DNA of 64,000 nt from Odontesthes bonariensis. Its lineage: Eukaryota > Chordata > Actinopteri > Atheriniformes > Atherinopsidae. The position numbers and the translations under genes are program-made. The notes under the pieces are model-generated. The model saw only the letters and a list, made by a program, of their open reading frames with translations. It made no database searches and had not been told where the DNA came from. The DNA is taken from the NCBI RefSeq assembly GCF_027942865.1, contig NC_134508.1, positions 37,073,466 to 37,137,465 on the forward strand. The letters run 5' to 3'. The first letter of the stretch is position 1, and every line of letters starts with the position of its first letter. Positions 12,050 to 21,696 of the stretch are shown in pieces.

Positions 12050-12224
12050 GGATATCCATACAAGATGCTGATTGCCCACCACAGAGCACCATCATCAGAT
12101 TCTTTGGTCACACAGTTTCAAGAAAGCTATGTGCATAAGCACAACAATTCTTTGCCAGCTCTGCAACCTTGGCAACTTGGCAGCTCTACACTGGAACCCG
12201 AGAAGTCTGACTGGCCAGTTTCAG
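12050..12224 (+). CDS. cfap107: cfap107 coding exon 3
   Basis: 58 codons plus one base, starting GYPYKMLIAHH (human GLPYKHLITHH) and including the landmark PEKSDWP (human PEKSDFP). This is the strongest evidence for the identification. Acceptor TTTTTATCTAG, donor TTTCAG|GTAAGT. Ends in phase 1, matched by two leading bases in exon 4. Confidence 0.85.
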
Positions 12225-12479
12225 GTAAGTCCACTATTCAAAATGCTATGCTCCTGCAGCCAGAATGTATAGATTAGAAATGGGAAATCATTCCAACGAG
12301 CATCTACTTTCAAGGGTGGTTGGTTAAATGCAAACATGCATGAGTGCAATAAACATTGTTATAAGAAAAAAACAACACATCAGCTCATAAACAATTAAAA
12401 TCTTTTATTGCTCCAATTCAGTCAGCAGTGTAATTAATGACTACAGAAACCTGACATTTAACTTTGTTTTCTTCTACAG

Positions 12480-12730
12480 CCCTTTCAACCTGCTCTGGTC
12501 CATTGCATTCCACAAAACACCATTCCAAAAAGCAGCAGTCACACCTTCCATCACTTACTGTGTACAGGTCAGCATACCAACAGCATCCACTTGGTGCCTT
12601 CTGCCAGAGCCGCTTTGCCAGGGCATCACGTATGCTCTCCAGCCACCTCTATGGAGCCAATCATAACAACAAGGACCTTCATCTGAGACAGGGCTTGCTC
12701 CTCCAAGTCCCTGATCATTGTTTCAGATGA
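12480..12730 (+). CDS. cfap107: cfap107 coding exon 4 (terminal)
   Basis: Completes the split alanine codon and adds 82 residues before TGA, giving a 210-residue protein (human CFAP107 has 194). It contains LTVYRSAYQQHP, comparable to the human KQSTYTSSYPRPP region, followed by a basic tail that resembles the human end only weakly. Acceptor TTCTTCTACAG. An ATTAAA poly(A)-type hexamer lies about 20 bases after the stop, which is close; the true polyadenylation site is uncertain. Confidence 0.7.
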
Positions 12731-14491
12731 GTTTAGAGACAGAACTGTGGCAATTAAATTGCTTTACATCCAACTTGTAATTTAAAACATTAGTTCAAAG
12801 GTGCTGTTTTATTTAATTTAATCTTTTTGTGGGTTAACATGTTTTATTCGTTGTATCCTTAAAAATGGATAAAAATATTGAGCATGGTTCTCTTTAAGTC
12901 AGAGTGAGGACATTAGTAGATAAACTTTTCAGTGTGGCGAGTATCAATAATGTTCAAACATAAATGAGTACGTCTCTGCAAGATGGAGGCAATGAATTAT
13001 GTCACATTAAACAAGAAACACAGAGTAGGAAAAATTACACTGGATATGTAGAAAAAGCAAGTTAACATTGTTATTAATGTTAATGATAGACTCAAACTAG
13101 GTATTGAGACAAAGCAGAAGCCATGAGTCATCCAAGGCAATGTCTTAGGAGAATCTCATTCCGTGTTTAAATGCAGGGAATCAGTGTTTAATTAGGAAGA
13201 ATCAAAGATGCCTATGTTTGATGGTCAACTATCTGTGTCTGCCTCCCCTTTTCCCACTTGCCTGCCGCTTTCCAGTGCAGATCTGCTTCACCCACTGCTA
13301 GCTTGTAAAGTCACTCCACTACCAATGCCTTACTTGAGATTTTTGGGTCACCGTGATCATTCAGCACCTTTTGCCCAAGCCACTGCTGTGCTGGCCTTCT
13401 CAACCACATGATGGTGCTATAGCAGCATGTCACTCTCTTAATCTCGCAAAGGTTCTCAGCTTTAGTGTACACAGTGAAAAATAATAGTAAATGAGCAAAC
13501 AATAAGGGGATTTAACATTTGTATCATTGTATGCATGTTGAATTGTTAATGCAAATAAAAAAATTAAAATCTAGAGTTTAGATGATACTTATTTTATTGT
13601 TAGAAAGTCAAAGAAATATTGAAATAGAAATTTACCATCATAGAGTTAAACACTAATGGTGGGTTAGTAGGCAATGAATGATACATTTGACTTTTTATTT
13701 TGTGTTTATCAAAACAAAAGAGTAATAATCTAATCAGTCAAGATTTAAAGAAATACCCTATGTTTTCACCATAGGAGGATGACTACAAAAAAAAGAATCA
13801 AAGTGTTGGATAAGATTCAAACTTTGTGACAAATTCTAGAAGCTTGCCTATTCATATTGTATGGCACACCCATTTACACCCTGCCATGTTTAAAGAGCAG
13901 CTTTAGATAATGACATTGTATCCAGACTGCTGTGTAAGTTATATTTGTGCCCTACACTGAGCAGCTGATAGATGATCACTATATTGCCCAATTTTGTGTG
14001 TTAGAGTTAAATGAACCCATTTACTCTGAGATTTTTTATGAATTATCTTTTACAGGGAAGAGGTTAAGCATCTGGGCTGACATAAAACTAGCAGAATGGC
14101 AAGAAGGAGTGGCAAATCAAAGAAGCAAACAATTAACATGGCAGCACACCCTGTGTAAATCTAAGTAAACAGTAGTTTGATGGCCATAAACAGTCTAATA
14201 CTTTGCACCTGCTTCCAGAAATGAGATATAATAAACAAACAAGTCTCTGTACAACACCCAATCCGAGAAATATAAAGCTATTTATCAGACCAATTTGTTA
14301 CTGCTTTGTGGTTTACACCTCAAATAAACAACAGTACAATGGTTACAATTTTGCAGTAACATTTAGGGTTAGGCTGGGTTGAGTAAAGCAAAATTCACAC
14401 AGTAAACAATAAACCTGATGTAAAGCATGCTCTTGTAGGGATACTCAATCACCACCTAATCTTATCATCAATGGAAAAACTGAATCCTTTT
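12731..14491. other. Intergenic region between cfap107 and klhdc7a (3' ends converge)
   Basis: The two genes point towards each other, so this stretch must hold both 3' UTRs. It is AT-rich and no repeat family was recognised. Open frames at 13208-13411 and 13947-14168 show no family resemblance. Confidence 0.5.
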
Positions 14492-16768
14492 TTACACACT
14501 TGTCTGCAGAGGCTTCTTATCAGGTAGTGAGAGGACAAAGGGGAAAAGTATGCCCTTGGCGCCAGAGAGGACACTCAAATCCTCATCTGAGAAAGCCGGA
14601 GAGATCTCATCAGCGTCGAACCTCATGGTGAACTGCCGGCTGATACAGTAGATTGCACCATCCATTGTGACACACTGGAAGGCAGGGCAGTGTAGAAGTC
14701 GTTTGGAGCTGCACTCATACCATAGTTGTGCCACTGAATGGTAGCGGTACACACTTAGACCAAGAAGTGAGTTAACATCAAATCGATAGAGAAATCTCCC
14801 TACAGCTACCATATCTGCAGTTCTGTCATTGCTGCCTACTATGAGACTTGGCCTCCAGGTGTTGATTTTGGGGTTATAGCGCAGTAGCACATGTCTAAGA
14901 GTACCCCCAGAAACAAAGAGCTCTCCACTGCACACCGTGACATGATGTGCCACAGCAAACGTGTCATTAGGCAATGGAGCCACAAATGTCCATCTGTCCA
15001 GTCGTGGGTCATAGCGCTCGACTGATGATAGGCACTCCCCGCCGATGGCATAGATGTAGCCCTCAAGGGCTGCCAGTTTGCAGCGGGGCCTGGCTTTATT
15101 CATAGGACAGATCTCTTTCCAAATGGATGTCAAAGGATTGTAGCAAAACACCCGCTTTGAGGGTGTCATTTCTCTGTCTGTGTCTTGGCAGCCCACTGCC
15201 ACAAATAAGTAGTTATCCATTGTGCACATGGCACAGGCTTTAGAGATGACCTCCTGTGGGATCAAGCAGAGCGTATGCCAGGCGTCTTTGTGGTCATCAT
15301 AATAATACACTGCACTCGACATCCTCCTCTGTTCTGTTGTTGCTCTCTGCCCCTGTGTGTTCCTCAACCAATCTTGAGGATCCATGTCTGCAACAATGAC
15401 AAACCGTCTTCCCCTCATTCTCTGCTTCCGAATTTGCTCCCTCTCACCAGCCATTAGCCATCCATAAATATTGGGATCCCTGAGCACTTGTAGGTAATTG
15501 TCTGACATGACTCTAAGGGCTTCTTGCTGAACAGACATCTGTCCAGTTTTCTTACCAAGATAAAGTGTCTCTAAACAGTTGCCTAGATCAAGTTTACTCT
15601 GTATGCTTTCCAGATCTGTGTCATGGAAAAGTTCTTTTGGAGGGTGTACAAACTGAACCCCTGCTGAAGTCTTTAGATCAACCTTCCTCACTTTACAACT
15701 TTTACTATCTGTAGAAGTCTGAAGAGAGGTGGTCTCATTGCCTGTTGATGCCAAAGACTGAGTCATCGGAGTTGGGGCTCTTGAAATTTGAAAAGGGATA
15801 AAAAGCTCAGAGTCCTCTGCTGCAGACCGATAGCTCTCATTACGCAAAAGTGCAGGTCGTGCTGGGTGTCTCAGCTTGAGGCTTCCTTGTGAGGAGGCAT
15901 TCTCAAAAGCCCTCTGTTGAAGAACCAGATTGCGCATAATGATAGGGCTTACAGAGGAAGAAGACTCTGTGAGACTGCGTCCATGGATTCCACACTCCTG
16001 CTTTGCCTTAGTGTTCTCATCATACTGACCCAAGATAGTGCTAGAATCAGTTATTGAGTGAGAGGAAGACTCAAGATAGTAATCATATATCTTTCCATGC
16101 ACAATCTGGTCTCCTGATCCTTCCAGCACTACGTTAGCATCCTCCACTTTGATCTGTGCCTTGGAGAGGAAGCTGGAGTAGACCCCCTGACACTCCAAGT
16201 CCTGCCTTAACTCCCTGCCCACACCCACACATCCCTCCAGCTTCTTCAAAATGCAAGGGGAGCGGCGCCCCGTCGTTTTAACCATCCCATACTCTGTTGG
16301 ATCTTGAAGGCTCAAAGCATTTTCCAATGAAATATTACTTGTGGCAACCGGTTGATTCTGATGAGTGAATACCTCCCCTTTCAAGCATTTATCTTGATCA
16401 CTAATTGACATGCTAAATCCCCCCTCATGCTTTTCAGCTAGGTGTGGAGGAGCTTCTGTTGGTATTTCCTTGGTGCTGTCAGATGACTGGCCATCAGTGG
16501 CTGAGTCTGAACACAGGAGCCTTGGTTGCTTGTTTCCATCATTCTTGCCATATTCTGGTTGGGTTTGATGCTGTAGCGTTGTCTTGCAGTTTTGGCAGGT
16601 GGCATTTTGTTGCCTTTTGTTTTTGCCACAGTGCTGAATTGTCCTCACATTCCTGGAGTTGTAAAATCTGTAGGCCCAAGAAACCAGTAGCACTGCAGCT
16701 AAAGAGACACTAAGTTTCAACAGCAGCTGCATGTCGAACTGGACTCCTAACAACTCTGCAATAGGCAT
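14492..16768 (-). CDS. klhdc7a: Kelch domain-containing protein 7A
   Basis: 758-residue protein in one coding exon, matching human KLHDC7A over its length. Residues 15-36 form a hydrophobic segment (signal anchor or membrane helix) followed by YRFYNSR (human YRLYKSR). Residues 40-390 are a poorly conserved polar region with one conserved island, KIYDYYLESSS at 226-236 (human KVYDYYVESTS). From LDLGNC at 393 a BACK-like stretch (NYLQVLRDPNIYG, 424-436) leads into a C-terminal kelch propeller at about 484-735, with blades such as YIYAIGGECLSSVERYDP at 571-588. No BTB domain is seen, as in the family. I start at MPIAEL rather than ten codons upstream because those codons read through a T-run ending in CAG, a splice acceptor two bases before the ATG; a 5' noncoding exon is therefore likely upstream. 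Biochemical role unknown. Confidence 0.92.
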   Translation of the reverse strand: MPIAELLGVQFDMQLLLKLSVSLAAVLLVSWAYRFYNSRNVRTIQHCGKNKRQQNATCQNCKTTLQHQTQPEYGKNDGNKQPRLLCSDSATDGQSSDSTKEIPTEAPPHLAEKHEGGFSMSISDQDKCLKGEVFTHQNQPVATSNISLENALSLQDPTEYGMVKTTGRRSPCILKKLEGCVGVGRELRQDLECQGVYSSFLSKAQIKVEDANVVLEGSGDQIVHGKIYDYYLESSSHSITDSSTILGQYDENTKAKQECGIHGRSLTESSSSVSPIIMRNLVLQQRAFENASSQGSLKLRHPARPALLRNESYRSAAEDSELFIPFQISRAPTPMTQSLASTGNETTSLQTSTDSKSCKVRKVDLKTSAGVQFVHPPKELFHDTDLESIQSKLDLGNCLETLYLGKKTGQMSVQQEALRVMSDNYLQVLRDPNIYGWLMAGEREQIRKQRMRGRRFVIVADMDPQDWLRNTQGQRATTEQRRMSSAVYYYDDHKDAWHTLCLIPQEVISKACAMCTMDNYLFVAVGCQDTDREMTPSKRVFCYNPLTSIWKEICPMNKARPRCKLAALEGYIYAIGGECLSSVERYDPRLDRWTFVAPLPNDTFAVAHHVTVCSGELFVSGGTLRHVLLRYNPKINTWRPSLIVGSNDRTADMVAVGRFLYRFDVNSLLGLSVYRYHSVAQLWYECSSKRLLHCPAFQCVTMDGAIYCISRQFTMRFDADEISPAFSDEDLSVLSGAKGILFPFVLSLPDKKPLQTSV

Positions 16769-19113
16769 TGCTGGGAAAAAAAAAAAGTATGACAGCAATA
16801 GCTGGCTGACTGATCCTTTTGAAAGTTATTGTCCATGCACCCCAGCTGACAGGAGCTGCCTGGTTTTCATTGTAAAGGAGCTGCTGTGATCTGATGACTA
16901 TGCCTCTAAAGGATCAAGTGTAAAATGATAGCCCTAGAGTTTCTATTTGCATCCCTTGCTCTGCAGAGGCGGGGCACTTTTTCATGCAGCACCTGTGGCG
17001 ATTTGTATGCAGTTTTAGTAACCATACACAGTATGTAAATACCCATGGATCAATATTTGGTTATGCAAGTTGCTGACTCAACCAGGTTTTTCTCACAAAT
17101 ATCCTTGTGTCATTTCTTGAACAGAAACTAATTACCTTCTTTTGAGTTATTTTGTTATTGTGACACCTTTTGCCAAGTGTTTGCACCAAAAGGGAGTCAT
17201 TAAGGTTATACTTTTATATGAAAGTTAAAAAACATAGCTAAAATTATGATAGAAAATACCCATTAACTTGCTCTAGAGGTACCAGAAGGTAAGCATGGTT
17301 TAAATAAGTGGTGGGGAATGATGACAGGTGGCATTCATCAAATACTTTATAACCAGGATGTATCTGTTTGCAGATCAAAGGTCCTTTCCAGTGCCATGAG
17401 AGATGCTAAAATTATGGTTTCTAAAAAGATGCTTAAAGAAGATCCTAAAAAGGTTGCTGTCAGAAATGGAAATGGAAATTGCATGGCATACAAATACAGA
17501 ACATTGAGATGACCATTAAAATGGACAAACAACAGAAAGAGTGTTTACATAGAGAGCTGACATTTCCATGTGATGCAAACATGTATTTCTGTCAGACTGG
17601 AACCATGTCACTTGGTTGCCGCTGTCAGCCTGTCATTTTTGTTGCTGATAACATACTAGAACAAGACTACAATCAGCAACAAAACAGTATTTATTTTAAC
17701 AGCACTCTGTGAAGCCTTGTGAATATACAGAACATGCACACTTGTACAGAGGGTGTGTCAGGTGTCCTGTTTGATGTGGGTGCTGTTTGGTCATCTGATA
17801 GCCAGGTCAGCTGACAACATAAAGGAAACCGGATTCTGCAAGCACCTGAATAATTTAGCAATAGGCCGTGAAGGTAGCTTCTTGTCTTAATAATTGCCCA
17901 GTACAGAAAAAAAAGGATTGCTGACCATGATGCACTTTGTGTGGAGACACTTTTACCTTTTCTTGCTTGTGGCACCCATGATGAGTGAGTAATATGTAAT
18001 TGAATTAGAAGGTACAAAAAAAATACTAATGGGTGTGTCCTACCTTTTCTTATAATTACCACACAGCTACGTGTGGCAGACTGGGCAGAAGCAGGGTGTG
18101 GCCAGTTATGTACAAATAAAGCTTAATGTTGTGTTGCCATCACTGCAATGAGAAAGCAGTTTGTAAAGGAAACAAAAGAATGACACAGAACAGCAGTATA
18201 AGGGCAATCCACCCCTCTCAAAAATAAGCCTACCTGAAGAGACAAATTGAGGATAAATATTAAATAGGAAGTTCCTCTGTCATGTTGAAAAAAATGTAAT
18301 AAAGCCATATGTTCAAGGGGGTCATATTTATTGCCTGCTGGATCTAACTTTATGAATTTGAGTTACACAGAGTGTTCATACATAGTGTCAATATGTGTAC
18401 ATAGTAAAACAGCACCCATATCCACACGAGCACACGTGCACACACACAGACATAAGATGGACTTCTTCTGGCATGATTATCAGGTCATGTAAATACAATG
18501 TGCACAATTGAATCATTTGAGAAATAATAATAATAATACAAAAAATAGAACACAAAATTGTATCTTGAAAAAAAAATAACAATTAATAACTGAGTTATGT
18601 CATACAGTGGATGGAAAGAAAAATAAAAAAGTAAAAATTCAACAACTCATAACTGCCTGTTGATAATATTTGTGGTATGCAACTCTCATTCCCAGAGTGC
18701 AGGAATATGGATTGTACTTTAACAAGGTGAGATGATATCCAAAACGGATAGATTTATCCTTTCCATTCAACAAAGCTTTAAAAATCTCTCCTCTTGCCTC
18801 CCACCTGGTTTAAACCTTAATGCCATAAAACATATTGTGTCCTTAGAATTGCTTAAATTGCAATTCTTGTGTAGTCCAAAAGATGCAGAAATACTCAGCT
18901 TTAAGGTACTCGTTGCTGATAGCATATAAACTCCAAAGAGTTAATGATGAGACATTCTTCATCAAAACGACTATTGGGATCAATATCTGAACTATGTGGA
19001 AAATTGCGAAGTAATTTTTGTAATTTTTTCTGGGTAAGCACATATAACAAGTAACAGAAAGACTTTACAGTTTTCCTGTTATAGGAAAACTATTATTATT
19101 CATATTAGCTTGT
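16769..19113. other. klhdc7a upstream region and intergenic DNA
   Basis: The klhdc7a acceptor is at 16771-16772, so an untranslated first exon should lie somewhere here; I could not locate it. The rest is AT-rich with unconvincing open frames at 17318-17712 and 17691-18062. No repeat family was recognised before 19114. Confidence 0.45.
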
Positions 19114-20438
19114 AGCTGCACTGTGTAAAATGGAAGGAAAAACAGATTACATTGATTTTCAAATCTCTCTCTCTCATTGGGACAGAGGCAACAAAAGGCT
19201 GGAAAAGTAATTGGTACTAAAAATAATCACAGGAGGAACATGTTACACCTCATTAGGTTAAATGGCAACAGGTCCTTAACATGATAAGCTATAAAAAAGA
19301 GCACCATTGGGAGGCAGGGGCAGAGTCTTAGAAAAAAAAATGGGCAGAGGTCCATCAATCTGCAAAAAACTACGAGTACAAATTGTCGAGCACTTTCTGA
19401 ATAATTTTTGTGCATGTAAAATTTTGAAGGAATTGAAGACTCCATCAACAGTACATAAAATCATCAAAAGATTAATTTCTGGAGACATCTATGTGCACAT
19501 GGGACAGGGATGAAATGTGAATCTTAAAGCAAGTGATCTTTAGGCCTTTAGGTGGCACTACATTAAAAACAGACATGATTCTGTCATAGAAATTGCTGCA
19601 TGGTCTCAGAACACCTTTAGAAATTATTGTCCGTGAACATAGTTTATCATGCCGTCCACAAATGCAGGTTAAAGCTCTACTATGCAAAGAAGAAGCCATA
19701 TGCAAAATGATCCAGAAACACTTCCATCTTCTCTGGGCCAATGCTAATTGGCAACTATGGCAAAGTGGGAATCTATGGGCAAAGGAAAGTAAAAACTTTA
19801 AATTTTTCTATTTGGAAATTATAGATGCCGTGTCCTCCACACTAAAAAGGAGAAGAGCTATCCATCTTGTTCCCCATATATCAGTGCACAGTTCAAAACC
19901 ATGCATCTCGATGATGCATTTCTTAGAGAAGGCCTTGCATATTTCAGCAAGACAATGCTCAACCACATACTGCATCCATTACAACAGCATGTCTTTGTAA
20001 TAGAAGAGTCAAAGTACTGCACTGGCATGCCTGCAATCAGCAGTTTGCAATCAGCAGTTTTGCCATATCATAAAATGCAAAATACAACAAAGGCAACAAA
20101 GGACTGTTGGGCAGCTAAAATCATATCACAATATCTGTTAACTCAAAGTCCAGCAACTAAATGGTCTCCTCAGTTCCCAGATGTTTACTGACGGTTAAAA
20201 GAAGATGGGATGCTACACAGTGGGAAACATGGACGTGTAACGGCCTTTTTCAGATGTGTTCTGCCATCAAATTCAAGATGAACAAATATTTTTCATAGAA
20301 TTGTTAAAAGTCTTACTTTTAACATATGTATTTGGTGTTCTATTGAATAGAACATTGTTTATGAGACTGTCAAATCATTTAATGTCTTTTTTGTTTCACA
20401 TTTCACACACCATCCCAACTTTTTTGGGATCATTGGTT
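19114..20438 (+). mobile_element. Decayed Tc1/mariner-type transposon
   Basis: Reads in order like an abundant teleost Tc1-like element: GCACTGTGTAAAATGG near the left end, GCAACAAAAGGCTGG, a helix-turn-helix remnant (frame 19307-19513), CCACAAATGCAGGTTAAAGC, AAGAAGAAGCCATATGC, GATCCAGAAACACTTC, GGCCTTGCATATTTCAGCA, ACAATGCTCAACCACATACT and near the right end CATCCCAACTTTTTTGGGAT. The transposase frame is broken by many stops and indels, so it cannot be active. The central block carrying the second catalytic aspartate is missing or scrambled. The exact ends and the TA duplication were not resolved. It lies between klhdc7a and igsf21. Confidence 0.75.
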
Positions 20439-21258
20439 GGCACCCAGTATTAAAGAATCAAGACTGATGAACATGTCAAACAATGCTCAACACTGTAAGT
20501 AAAGTCAAGGCTTGTAAGTTTTATCATCTTTCAATTTTAATACAGGTGGAATGAAACAAATGCAACAACCCTGTTTACACAAGCTGCCTCAGGTGAGCTC
20601 CTTCCTGGAATGGCGGCTAAATGATCCTACAAGTACTGTCAATGTCTGGAGAAGAGTTACGCATTGTACACAATGTAGGTCACAAGTAAATAGTTGGATT
20701 ACAGGCTAGTGACAAAGAGTTGCAGTGCTGTCAGATGGAACACATCAAAAGGAGAAAGAATCTTTAAACGTCACATGCACCACAACCCCAAAACAGCAGA
20801 CATGTTAGTTTTTTGTTTTTTTTTTACTCTGTCCTTGGAGACCTGCCATATAGATATAAAAAAACCTAAGTGAGAAACAGAAAGGCTGATAAATGCTTCC
20901 ATCCTCTCAGCCAGATTTTTTTTGGAAAGTTGAATGAAGGACAAACAAAGGTAAAGAAGCATCAACTCCAACAATTTCCAACCATTCCTCACCATAACCC
21001 ATATATGCTTTTTAATTATTTTTCATATTTACACTGATGTATACAAAATACACTCAAATGAGATTTGTTACTGTTTCTCAATGCATTTAAATCTTCTCGT
21101 ACATTCCAAGCCATCAGAAAAAAAAAGTATATATATGTAGAAGGTCCCCTTGGAGCGTCAAAGCCAGTTCCATTTTTCCATATTTCACTCAATGCCAATA
21201 ACATTGACTCAAAAAAAAATCCAAAAGCTTTCTTTCCTTCTTTTTCAAATCAACCAAT

Positions 21259-21264
21259 TTTATT
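21259..21264 (-). terminator. Candidate poly(A) signal for igsf21
   Basis: TTTATT on the plus strand is AATAAA on the minus strand, about 360 bases after the stop codon. This is one plausible cleavage site; other hexamers further downstream cannot be excluded. Confidence 0.35.
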
Positions 21265-21377
21265 TATCAACAGGCAATTGTGGGACAAGAAACAAAAAAG
21301 GTAAGGGTGGTGCTATATAGGAGGTGGCTACTGTCATGTTCATGTTATTTTTCTTTAATATCATCTTGATTATAATT

Positions 21378-21381
<4 letters not shown>

Positions 21382-21420
<39 letters not shown>
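21382..21420. repeat. A39 homopolymer
   Basis: Uninterrupted run of 39 A residues on the plus strand, flanked by TATAATTTTAT and GCAAAAGG. It lies in the presumed igsf21 3' UTR as poly(T). Confidence 0.95.
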
Positions 21421-21421
<1 letters not shown>

Positions 21422-21619
21422 CAAAAGGAAAATCAAAAAAAAAAAGAAGCCCTATCGTGTGGTGGTACAGTTTCCTTATTGACATACAGAGGGTCTGTTG
21501 AATACTGGAAAAGGCTTGCAGGACTCTGAAAAGTGTTTAGATGTGTATCTGTATACATATGTGGATGTTGTGTACTGTATGGGAAAATATGTATGTATTT
21601 GTGTCTTGGGTGAGAGGTT

Positions 21620-21696
21620 TCACGTCATTTCCACTGTCACTGTGAAGACAAGTGCAATCCATGTCAGTCCGAAGACGTCCATGCGGGAGGCTTCAT
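21620..21696 (-). CDS. igsf21: igsf21 last coding exon (C-terminal hydrophobic tail)
   Basis: Completes a split Asn codon and adds 24 residues ending VTVEMT before TGA (human IGSF21 ends LTVILELT). The tail LTWIALVFTVTV is hydrophobic and runs to the C-terminus, as expected of a GPI-attachment signal. Mouse IgSF21 is a GPI-anchored ligand of neurexin-2-alpha at inhibitory synapses. Acceptor CATTTTTGCAG. Confidence 0.85.

Larger units (their letters stand above)
20439..21619 (-). other. igsf21 3' UTR and downstream flank
   Basis: Sequence after the igsf21 stop. It includes a poly(A)-signal candidate at 21259-21264 and a 39-base A run (21382-21420, poly(T) in the transcript sense). 20439-21250 is AT-rich with nothing recognised. 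Confidence 0.5.
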
